NCBI RefSeq assembly: GCF_005048225.1
Contig: NZ_SUNI01000006.1
Coordinates: forward strand, 62,001 to 126,000
Direction of reading: 5' to 3'
DNA length: 64,000 nt
From: Paracoccus gahaiensis
GTDB lineage: Bacteria; Pseudomonadota; Alphaproteobacteria; Rhodobacterales; Rhodobacteraceae
In this document: in pieces, positions 18,329 through 25,201 of the stretch
Numbering within the stretch: the first letter of the stretch is position 1
Layout: every line of letters begins with the position of its first letter
Translations under genes and position numbers: made by a program
Notes under the pieces: model-generated
Told to the model about the DNA's origin: nothing
Database searches by the model: none
Seen by the model: the letters and a program-made list of their open reading frames with translations, nothing else

Positions 18329-18978
18329 GACAAGGTCCTCAGACGGTGGTGGCGCCAGACCTCGATCATCCAGCCCAGCATGACGGCGTTCAGGATGTGC
18401 CACATCGGGTGGGTGCCAAGCGGGAAGACCTGACACAGGGGCTGGTCCAGCGTGCGGAAGGTCAGCGAGACGACCAGCACCCCCGCCCCGATCGCCAGCC
18501 CCCGCGCGGTGGCGGGATCGCGGTGGCGCAGGATCAGCGCATAGATCGCGATCAGCAGCGGCACCGGCGCATAGCCCGCCGAGGACCCCAGGCCCGGCAC
18601 CATCGAGAAGATCGGCACCGTCAGCGCCGCATAGGGCAGGAAGGCCAGTGTCACCAACCCCGCGACCCAAGGCCGGGCACCCAGGAAATCGCGCGTCGCG
18701 GCAAAGACATAGATCAGGATGAAGCCCAGGATCGGCAGCACGTCCATCAGCGAGGTCAGGCCGTTCGCATGGGTGTGAAACAGCCAGGACCCGATGCCGA
18801 TGACGAACAGCACCCCGGCCAGCGCCCGGCCCATCGCCATGCCCGGCCCGCGCAGGCGGCGGGCCATGATCAGCGCGGCGATGAGGAAGGCGAGGTTGGT
18901 CAGCGCGTTGACCGGCTCGGACCAGTAGTCCGGGCCGGTGCGCTCGCAATAGGCGTCGATGGGGGCCAGCCAGTCCAT
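18325..18978 (-). CDS. Ceramidase-like (CREST superfamily) membrane hydrolase
   Basis: 217-residue seven-helix membrane protein resembling alkaline ceramidases. The CREST-superfamily metal-site pattern is present: a serine/histidine in GSWLFHTHAN, an aspartate in LMDVLPILGF, and two histidines in THPMWHILNA. It probably hydrolyses an amide or ester bond in a membrane lipid; whether true ceramides occur in this organism is unknown. It sits between a fatty acid desaturase and an M20 peptidase in a leftward cluster, suggesting a lipid-amide role. Confidence 0.75.
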   Translation of the reverse strand: MDWLAPIDAYCERTGPDYWSEPVNALTNLAFLIAALIMARRLRGPGMAMGRALAGVLFVIGIGSWLFHTHANGLTSLMDVLPILGFILIYVFAATRDFLGARPWVAGLVTLAFLPYAALTVPIFSMVPGLGSSAGYAPVPLLIAIYALILRHRDPATARGLAIGAGVLVVSLTFRTLDQPLCQVFPLGTHPMWHILNAVMLGWMIEVWRHHRLRTLS

Positions 18979-19004
18979 CGCGTCACGGCCCTCCGGTCAG
19001 GTCC

Positions 19005-20048
19005 TCAGGCGGCGCCGTAGCGGGTGCGCGCCTCGCGGAAGGACATCAGCCGGCCCAGCTTCTCGTCCCACAGATGCAGGTTGACCGAGCGCAGGCTTTC
19101 GCCAAGCGTCAGCCGCTGCGCCTGCGCCAGCTCGGCATGGTCGCGCAGGATCTCCGGCAGGCGATAGAAGGGGATGCGGCTGTAGAGGTGGTGGACGTGA
19201 TGCACGCCGATATTCGCCGTCAGCCAGCGCAAGGGCTGGGGCAGGATGTAATGCGACGACCCGGCCAGCGCCGCGTGATGCAGCTGCCAGTCGGGGGGCT
19301 GGGCCCAATGCGTCTCCTCGAACTGGTGCTGGACGTAGAACAGCCAGACCCCAAGCGTGCCCGCCACGACCGTGGTCGGCAGGAAGATCAGCAGCACGGG
19401 CGCGGGCCCGGCCAGCCAGATCATGAGGCCCAGGATCACCGCCAGCGCCAGATTGGTGCCAAGCGCCGAGGCCCAGAACTTCCATCCCGCGCGCATCAGC
19501 CCCAGGGGCAGGCGGTTCTGCAGCAGGAACAGATAGCTGGGGCCCAGGATGAACAGCACGACCGGGTGGCGATAGAGCCGATAGAGGAACCGCCCCCACC
19601 GGGTGCGGCTGCGGTATTCCTCGACCGTGAGGGTCATCACGTCGCCGATGCCGCGCTCGTCCAGATTGCCGTGCTGGGCATGGTGCAGCGAATGGGTCCG
19701 GCGCCAGACATCATAGGGGGTCAGCGTCAGCACGCCGAGGCCCCGCCCGATCCAGTCCTGGACCTTGCGGCTCTTGAAGAACGAGGCATGGCCGCAATCG
19801 TGCTGGATGCAGAAGATCCGCACCAGGAACAGCCCGTTGATCATGGCGATCGCCACCGCCAGCAGCCAGCTGACGGACAGCGTGGCCCAGGCCAGCGCCC
19901 AGAGCGCCAGGAAGGGCAGAATCGTCACGACCAGCTCGAACACGCTGCGGCGGGTCGAGGGTTCGCGATATTTCGCCAGGATCTGCACCCATTCCTTGGC
20001 CTGGCGCGGCGCGGACGGGGAGGGCGCAGCCTGGTTCGTGTTGGTCAT
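19005..20048 (-). CDS. Fatty acid desaturase family protein
   Basis: 347-residue membrane di-iron desaturase/hydroxylase. Three histidine boxes are clear: HDCGH, HSLHH and HHVHH, separated by paired hydrophobic segments, matching acyl-lipid desaturases. The ATG at 20048 follows AAGGCG and starts a polar tail; open frame continues upstream by 55 codons without a good start. It is the first gene of a leftward group with the ceramidase-like and M20 genes. Whether it acts on acyl lipids or on another substrate such as a carotenoid cannot be told here. Confidence 0.85.
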   Translation of the reverse strand: MTNTNQAAPSPSAPRQAKEWVQILAKYREPSTRRSVFELVVTILPFLALWALAWATLSVSWLLAVAIAMINGLFLVRIFCIQHDCGHASFFKSRKVQDWIGRGLGVLTLTPYDVWRRTHSLHHAQHGNLDERGIGDVMTLTVEEYRSRTRWGRFLYRLYRHPVVLFILGPSYLFLLQNRLPLGLMRAGWKFWASALGTNLALAVILGLMIWLAGPAPVLLIFLPTTVVAGTLGVWLFYVQHQFEETHWAQPPDWQLHHAALAGSSHYILPQPLRWLTANIGVHHVHHLYSRIPFYRLPEILRDHAELAQAQRLTLGESLRSVNLHLWDEKLGRLMSFREARTRYGAA

Positions 20049-20242
20049 GTTCAGCGCCTTATGCCTTTCCAGAGCCGGAGAGCGTTGGATAACACGGAAT
20101 GGCCGGTGCCGACTATGGCCCGTTTCGTGTGTCAGTGTCGCGGGGCCCACCCTCACGCAGGTGTCATCGCCCCCCGGTCCGAAGATCTGGCCGATGCGCC
20201 CGGCCTTTGTCAACGACCGAGGCCGGGGCAGGACGCGGTTGG

Positions 20243-20279
20243 GAAAAAATCGAAGGATTTTCGAGGCCCCGGCGGGGGC
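20243..20279 (-). terminator. Terminator downstream of the PHB-depolymerase-type esterase
   Basis: Reading leftward from the esterase stop codon there is a GGCCCC/GGGGCC stem (20264-20279), then a second small AAAATC/GATTTT hairpin whose 3' side ends in a run of six T on the - strand (20243-20248). The position and T-run fit an intrinsic terminator. Confidence 0.6.
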
Positions 20280-20290
20280 CCCGATCCGCC

Positions 20291-21445
20291 TCAGCCCAGG
20301 AAGAACTTGAGCATCGCCTGCGTGGCCGAGGGGCCGGCCGCGGTGTGGCTGCCCTGCGGATTGCCGCCGGACCAGGCATGGCCCAGCCCCTCGACGCGCC
20401 AGCTTTCGATCCGCAGCTCGCCCTTGGCATCGCGATAGCGGCCGATCTGGACGGCGCGTCCGTCCAGTTTCGCATCGGCGGCGCGGCGTTGCAGGCCCTC
20501 CTGCCGGTGCAGGGCCTGGGACAGGACCGCATCGCCATTCCGGGGCGAGACGGTCGTATCGGTCGATCCGTGCAGCACGAACAGCCGGCAGCCGACCCCG
20601 GTGCCCCGGTCCGAGCCGCCCTGCGACATGGCCTGGAACGCCCCCGACATGTCGCGGGCGGCGCCGTTCGGAAGGCCCGAATGGCAGGCCACCGCGCCGA
20701 AATCCTCGGCGAAGACCGCGCCCAGGGTCACGGCCATCGCGCCCCCCGCCGACAGGCCCGCCGCAAAGCGCAGATCGGGCGGCACCTCGAATTCATGCGC
20801 GATGCTGCGGGTCAGGTCGGCCAGGAAGGCGGCCTCTCCGCTGTCCTTGGCGCCATGGCGGGCCTCGAACCAGTTCCAGCAACGGTTCATGTTGGCCTGC
20901 GACGGCTGCGTGGGGGCGATGACGATGATGCGGTGCTGCTCGGCGGCCTCGAGGATGCCGGTGCCGCGCGCGAAATCATCGGGATCCTGCGTGCAGCCAT
21001 GCAAGAGCAGCAAGAGCCCCGCCGCAGGTCCGCCCGCCAGTGAGGCGGGGACATAGAGGCGCAGGTCGCGCGATTCTCCGGCGGCCTGGTGGCGGCGCCA
21101 GGTCCACTGGGCGCCCTCGGGCAGGGTGGGGGCCGGGCCCGAGGCGCGGGCGCCCGGCAGGCCGGCACCGAAGCCACCGGTCAGGCCGCCCGCCAGACCA
21201 CCGGGCAAGCCGCCCTTGAGCCCGCCCTCGCCCATGCCGGGCAGGCGAAGGTTGCTCAGCAATGCCTGCATGTCGGGCAGTTCCGGGGCGCTTGCGCCCG
21301 CACCGGCACCGGGTGCCGCATCCGGCGTCCCGCCGATTCCGGCCGAGCCGAGGCCCGACTGGATCATCTGCGTCGCCTCGGACAATTGGCCCGCGCGCAT
21401 CAGGCGGGTGATCTCGGTCATGTTCATCTGGATCGGTTTGGTCAT
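20291..21445 (-). CDS. PHB depolymerase / feruloyl-esterase-type alpha/beta hydrolase
   Basis: 384-residue esterase of the extracellular short-chain PHA depolymerase family (LpqC/Esterase_PHB). The nucleophile elbow GLSAGGAM, the aspartate in HGSTDTTVS, the histidine in GLGHAWSGG and the oxyanion region LLLLLHGCTQDPDDF are all present. Before the catalytic domain lies a polar helix (TEITRLMRAGQLSEATQMIQ) and a glycine/leucine-rich tract of GGLxGG repeats (about residues 70-95), which may be a flexible linker. There is no obvious signal peptide, so it may be cytoplasmic. The start follows AAGGA and lies one base after the stop of the ribbon-helix-helix gene, indicating an operon. Confidence 0.82.
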   Translation of the reverse strand: MTKPIQMNMTEITRLMRAGQLSEATQMIQSGLGSAGIGGTPDAAPGAGAGASAPELPDMQALLSNLRLPGMGEGGLKGGLPGGLAGGLTGGFGAGLPGARASGPAPTLPEGAQWTWRRHQAAGESRDLRLYVPASLAGGPAAGLLLLLHGCTQDPDDFARGTGILEAAEQHRIIVIAPTQPSQANMNRCWNWFEARHGAKDSGEAAFLADLTRSIAHEFEVPPDLRFAAGLSAGGAMAVTLGAVFAEDFGAVACHSGLPNGAARDMSGAFQAMSQGGSDRGTGVGCRLFVLHGSTDTTVSPRNGDAVLSQALHRQEGLQRRAADAKLDGRAVQIGRYRDAKGELRIESWRVEGLGHAWSGGNPQGSHTAAGPSATQAMLKFFLG

Positions 21446-21446
21446 C

Positions 21447-21869
21447 TTACAGTCCTTTTCTCGGGCGGCAGGCGTCGAGGGCCGACTTGACCCCCGCATC
21501 CGCCTGGAGGGTTCCCAGAACCTCGATGGTCCGGATCGTTTGTGTGACAAGCTCGGCGGGGATGTCGCGGGCAAAGCGGGCCAGCCCGATCACCCGCAGG
21601 TCCAGCATCTGGTTGGCCGCCTTCAGGCCCTGCAGCTCGGCCAGGGTGACGTCGCGCAGGCCCATGACGAAATCGTCGCGGATGATGGTGGGCGCCACCG
21701 CCGTGTCATGGCGGTCCAGCTGCGCACGGATCGCGGTGCGGATCAGGTCGCTGCGGCTGGCATAGAAGCCCTCGCGCACCAGAAGGTCGATCCGTCCCAG
21801 ATCGACGAAGCCCAGGTTGATGGTGATCTTTTCGGTATCGGCCGTGCGGGCCGGAGATGGGGATGCCAT
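21447..21869 (-). CDS. Ribbon-helix-helix (CopG-like) protein
   Basis: 140 residues. The N-terminal ITINLGFVDLGRIDLLVREGFYASRSDLIRTAIR pattern (two parts: a beta strand, then two helices with SRSDLIR) is a typical RHH DNA-binding fold; the C-terminal two thirds (FVMGLRDVTLAELQGLKAAN and onward) is unassigned and may sense a ligand or oligomerise. It directly precedes and is coupled to the PHB-depolymerase-type esterase. A 14-base perfect palindrome lies 20 bases upstream of its start, suggesting autoregulation. GAGGAA ribosome site. Confidence 0.75.
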   Translation of the reverse strand: MASPSPARTADTEKITINLGFVDLGRIDLLVREGFYASRSDLIRTAIRAQLDRHDTAVAPTIIRDDFVMGLRDVTLAELQGLKAANQMLDLRVIGLARFARDIPAELVTQTIRTIEVLGTLQADAGVKSALDACRPRKGL

Positions 21870-21888
21870 GGTGTGTTCCTCTGTCTAC

Positions 21889-21902
21889 CATCCATATGGA
21901 TG
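21889..21902. promoter_or_regulatory. Palindrome CATCCATATGGATG upstream of the RHH gene
   Basis: A perfect 14-base palindrome located 20 bases before the start codon of the leftward RHH gene, overlapping its expected 5' leader or promoter. RHH proteins bind short palindromes and usually repress their own operon. The remaining gap to 22162 (about 260 bases) shows an AT-richer patch with a TTGACA-like box near 22111 but no other recognised element. Confidence 0.5.
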
Positions 21903-22162
21903 TCTCACGGAGGGTTTACGACTTGATCTTTGTGAGTCGGGCGACAGCGCTTCGGCATGGCGTCCAAGCCCCCAGGGGGGTGCGGCGGAACCGGCGGGTC
22001 CGTCACGCGTCACAGTCATGGATCAGGCGCCAGCTGCGCAACCATCGGGCGCCATCCGAACCATTTGTTCTACATGATGTGCAAATCAGTCAATTCAGCC
22101 TTTTTCTCGATTGACAACCGAGGGATAAAGTCCACAACGGAGAGGCTTGGGAGGCGCGCGCG

Positions 22163-22399
22163 ATGCTTGTTGGAATGATCGGAATATCCGTCCTCGTGGG
22201 CATCGTCGCCATGCTGGCAATGGCCCTGAACGGCGTCGGTCTGCTCAATGCATTCCTGATCGGTTATGTCGGCGGGGGCGTGGCATCCATGATCGTGCTG
22301 GCGACGGTCAGCGCCCTGCGCGACCGTCTGGCCCGGCGGAGTGACCGGCTAGCAGCCGGTCGCGCGCAGCACAATCCGGAAGGTCCGTACAATCAGTGA
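22163..22399 (+). CDS. Small hydrophobic membrane protein, unknown
   Basis: 78 residues with two predicted membrane helices (residues about 2-24 and 27-50) and a basic C-terminal tail. GGGAGG lies 8 bases before the ATG and a TTGACA-like box lies about 50 bases upstream, so it looks genuinely expressed. It is convergent with, and overlaps by 51 bases, the sugar transferase gene on the other strand. I do not recognise a family; its position at the edge of the exopolysaccharide locus hints at an envelope role. Confidence 0.5.
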   Translation: MLVGMIGISVLVGIVAMLAMALNGVGLLNAFLIGYVGGGVASMIVLATVSALRDRLARRSDRLAAGRAQHNPEGPYNQ

Positions 22400-23026
22400 C
22401 AGGTCCATGGATAGGCTGACCTCCTCGCAATAACGCTGGTCATAGACCGACCGCGCCGCAAAGGTGGTGCCGTTGCGCTCGGACACCTGCCACAGCCCGG
22501 TCAGGCCGGGACGGTGCAGCGCATAGTAGAAGCCGGGATACATCGACCGCTGCTCGGTCATCATCGGGCGGGGGCCCACCAGGCTCATCTGGCCGCGCAG
22601 CACGTTCAGCAGCTGCGGCAGCTCGTCCAGCGAGGTCTTGCGCAGGATCCGGCCCACGCGGGTGATGCGGGGATCCTCGCGCAGCTTCTGGTGATGGTCC
22701 CACTCGATGCGCGCGGCGGGGTTCTCGTGCAGATAGGCCGCCAGCAGGGCATCGGCCCCCGGCTTCATCGTGCGGAACTTGTACATCCGGAAGGGCTTCC
22801 ACGCCCGGCCGAGCCGCTCCTGCACGTAGAAGGGCGAGCGCCCGTCGACCATCACCGCCAGCGCCACCACCACCAGGAAGGGCAGCAGGATCGGCAGGGC
22901 GAGGAGGATCAGGACGGTGTCCAGCAGGCGCTTGCCCCCCTGGACGTAAATCCCTTGGGTATCAAGCGACAGGTCGAGCGCCGGATCCGAGGTCAGGCCG
23001 TTTCCAGCGTCGTTGTGGTGAGCCAT
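22349..23026 (-). CDS. Exopolysaccharide-initiating sugar transferase (ExoY/WcaJ-type), copy 1
   Basis: 225-residue polyprenyl-phosphate sugar-1-phosphate transferase that would start repeat-unit assembly by loading a hexose phosphate onto undecaprenyl phosphate. One N-terminal membrane hairpin (about residues 36-58) is followed by the catalytic domain with FRMYKFRTMKPGAD, the KTSLDELPQLLNVL motif, SLVGPRPMM, and HRPGLTGLWQVSERN. Length fits ExoY-type proteins lacking the large N-terminal membrane region. It is clearly paralogous to the transferase at 52138-52818, including the same TGC C terminus. Start preceded by GGAG. Confidence 0.88.
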   Translation of the reverse strand: MAHHNDAGNGLTSDPALDLSLDTQGIYVQGGKRLLDTVLILLALPILLPFLVVVALAVMVDGRSPFYVQERLGRAWKPFRMYKFRTMKPGADALLAAYLHENPAARIEWDHHQKLREDPRITRVGRILRKTSLDELPQLLNVLRGQMSLVGPRPMMTEQRSMYPGFYYALHRPGLTGLWQVSERNGTTFAARSVYDQRYCEEVSLSMDLSLIVRTFRIVLRATGC

Positions 23027-23143
23027 GTGACAACTCCGGCCTTGGAACCAGGAAAAAAGACCACGTTTTCAAGATCAAGACCGACCATGTCCCAGTGATC
23101 GGCAACGGGTTCTGTCTACCGGTGCCGATCTGTCATTGATAGT

Positions 23144-23154
23144 TGTCTAAAAAG
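23144..23154 (-). promoter_or_regulatory. Shared CTTTTTAGACA motif upstream of ExoY copy 1
   Basis: The 11-base sequence CTTTTTAGACA (read on the - strand) lies 118 bases upstream of this sugar transferase start. An identical 11-mer in the same orientation lies 129 bases upstream of the second transferase. Conservation in otherwise diverged leaders suggests a promoter or regulator site. No matching regulator was identified. Confidence 0.4.
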
Positions 23155-23160
23155 AGAAGT

Positions 23161-23800
23161 TTGGTTTGAATATCGCGGTTTCCGGATCGGCGTCCCTGTC
23201 GGTCTTGCCCTTGGCGGGCCGGGCCGCCAGATCGGCCCCTGTCTGCATTTCACCCTGCCCCGCATGGTCGCGACGCGGTTGGCTTACCCATTGGTGGCGT
23301 CCTGCCGTCGGACATGGGGCGATGTCCTTCCGGTTGCGCGACCCGGTTGCGCGGCCTGCCGCCCCGGGCCGGGTGGCATCCTCGAATCGCACGCCCCGCG
23401 TGGTCGGACGCCCGAAGCGACGACATCTGCCGGTCCAAAGCAGAGGTCGTCTTCAAGGGGTCCCTGCGCCTCGGGTCCCCTTGGGTGGCGTGCCGAGCTG
23501 TCCGTTCAGCGGTTCCTACTCCAGAAATGCCGGAGGGGAAGATCCCTTCTTGCGACGGGACCGCGCGACGGCGGGAACCTGCAGGCCGAGGCGGTCGTTC
23601 AGCAAAAACATGCCGAGCAAATTCAGACATATACAGCATCATGCTCTCTCAGGTTGCAGGGCGGATGGTGGGGAACGGGTCAGACGCGAGTCGCGGCGGC
23701 GGCGGTCGCGTCCCGGCGCGGGCTTGGGCAAAATGGCATGGCCTCGCGGAAAAAGCTGAGTTACCGTCCCGTTCAGTTGTTCACAGTAAGGTTGTCCTGC
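23161..23800. other. Long non-coding leader upstream of the glycosyltransferase, with a strong hairpin
   Basis: 640 bases with no convincing gene. Open frames on both strands give low-complexity arginine-rich translations typical of GC-rich noise. The stretch contains a stem-loop at 23454-23483 (11-bp arms CAAGGGGTCCC / GGGTCCCCTTG, one mismatch, 8-base loop) and an AT-rich patch near 23600-23640 that could be a promoter. It may be a structured 5' leader or small RNA; I do not recognise a known riboswitch. Confidence 0.4.
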
Positions 23801-25075
23801 ATGCCGCATCGCCCGCGTGTCCTGATCATTGCCGAGGCGGCAAATCCCGAATGGGTGTCGGTCCCGCTGGTCGGCTGGTCGCTGGCCCAAGCGCTGCGCC
23901 GGCAGGCCCATGTGCATATCGTCACCCAGACCCGCAACCGCGACGCCTTCCTGCGCGCCGGGCTGGTCGAGGGTCAGGATTTCACCGCCATCGACAGCGA
24001 GGCCGTGGCCGGGCCCCTCTACCGCCTGGCCAGCCTGCTGCGCATGGGCAGCGGCAAGGGCTGGACGATGGTCACCGCGATCGCCGCGCTCAGCTATCCC
24101 TATTTCGAACGCCTGGTCTGGAAGAAATTCGGCGCCCGCATCCAGGCCGGAGAGTTCGACGTGGTGCATCGGATCACGCCGCTGTCGCCGACCATCGCCT
24201 CGTCGCTGGCGCCCCGGGTGGCGGCGGCCAAGGTGCCCTTCGTGCTGGGTCCGCTGAACGGCGGCGTGCCTTGGCCCAAGGGCTTCGATGCCGAACGGCG
24301 GCGCGAGCGCGAATGGCTGTCCTATGTGCGCGGCGCCTACAAGGCGAACCCGGCGCATCGCAAGATGCTGCGGTCCTCGTCGCTGATCATCGCCGGATCG
24401 CGCCACACCGCCGGAGAGATCCCGGTCGCGCATCAGTACAAGACCGTCTGGCTGCCCGAGAACGCCATCGACCCGGCCCGCTTCAACCTGACCGCGCCGC
24501 AGGATCTGTCCGGCCCGCTGCGCGCTTGCTTCCTGGGTCGGCTGGTGCCCTACAAGGGCCCCGACATGCTGCTGGAGGCGGCGGCGCCGCTGATGCGCGA
24601 CGGCAAGCTGGTGCTGGACATGATCGGCGACGGGCCGATGGCCGAGGAGCTGCGCGCGCAGGCCGAGCGGCTACAGGTTTCCGATGCGGTCACCTTCCAC
24701 GGCCATCTGCCCCATGATCAGGTCCAGCCGGTGCTGGCGCAGGCGAACCTGATGACCTTCCCCTCGATCCGCGAATTCGGCGGCGGCGTGGTGCTGGAGG
24801 CCATGGCGCTTGGCGTGGTGCCGATGGTCGTCGATTATGCCGGTCCGGGCGAGCTGGTGACCGGAGAGACGGGCTATCTGATCCCCGTGGGTCCGCGCCC
24901 CCGCATCATCGCGTCCTTCCGCGCGGCGCTGGAGGCGGTGGCCGCCGACCCCTCGGGCCTGCCCGCCAAGGCGCAGGCGGCGCGGCGCACGGCGCTGGCC
25001 GATTTCACCTGGGACGCGAAGGCCTCGCGCATTCTGGCCCTCTATGCCGCAATCCCCGATCTGCAGGCTGCCTGA
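23801..25075 (+). CDS. Glycosyltransferase family 4
   Basis: 424-residue GT-B enzyme that would transfer a sugar from an NDP donor to the growing lipid-linked repeat unit in the cytoplasm. The C-terminal half shows the GT4 pattern FLGRLVPYKGPDMLLEAAAPL, VTFHGHLPHDQV and the donor-binding E-x7-E in REFGGGVVLEAMALGVVPMV. The N-terminal acceptor domain contains HRITPLSPTIASSL and PLNGGVPWP. The frame is open far upstream, but MPHRPRVLIIAEAANPEW is the natural N terminus, with AAGG upstream. It leads a rightward run with the NRPS and a GT26 gene. Confidence 0.85.
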   Translation: MPHRPRVLIIAEAANPEWVSVPLVGWSLAQALRRQAHVHIVTQTRNRDAFLRAGLVEGQDFTAIDSEAVAGPLYRLASLLRMGSGKGWTMVTAIAALSYPYFERLVWKKFGARIQAGEFDVVHRITPLSPTIASSLAPRVAAAKVPFVLGPLNGGVPWPKGFDAERRREREWLSYVRGAYKANPAHRKMLRSSSLIIAGSRHTAGEIPVAHQYKTVWLPENAIDPARFNLTAPQDLSGPLRACFLGRLVPYKGPDMLLEAAAPLMRDGKLVLDMIGDGPMAEELRAQAERLQVSDAVTFHGHLPHDQVQPVLAQANLMTFPSIREFGGGVVLEAMALGVVPMVVDYAGPGELVTGETGYLIPVGPRPRIIASFRAALEAVAADPSGLPAKAQAARRTALADFTWDAKASRILALYAAIPDLQAA

Positions 25076-25201
25076 CCCGGCAGGCCCGCCCCGATCTGCC
25101 ACAGGTTGTGGGCCTTGACAGCTCTGCAACGGGCTGGCAGGCCGAACTTTCGGCGGACCAGAGCGTTTAGCCTGAGACAAGCGCGGGTAAGGCACAGCCA
25201 G

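Noticed and set aside
16943..18949. A longer form of the M20 peptidase extending through the ceramidase-like gene
   Set aside because: The extension is a frame-shadow of the seven-helix protein; the ATG at 18328 has a ribosome site and matches family length.
23166..23759. A 197-codon frame in the long leader before the glycosyltransferase
   Set aside because: Translation is arginine/proline-rich without domain or good ribosome site; other frames are equally open.
23161..23800. A known riboswitch in the glycosyltransferase leader
   Set aside because: A hairpin is present but no conserved riboswitch core that I can recognise.
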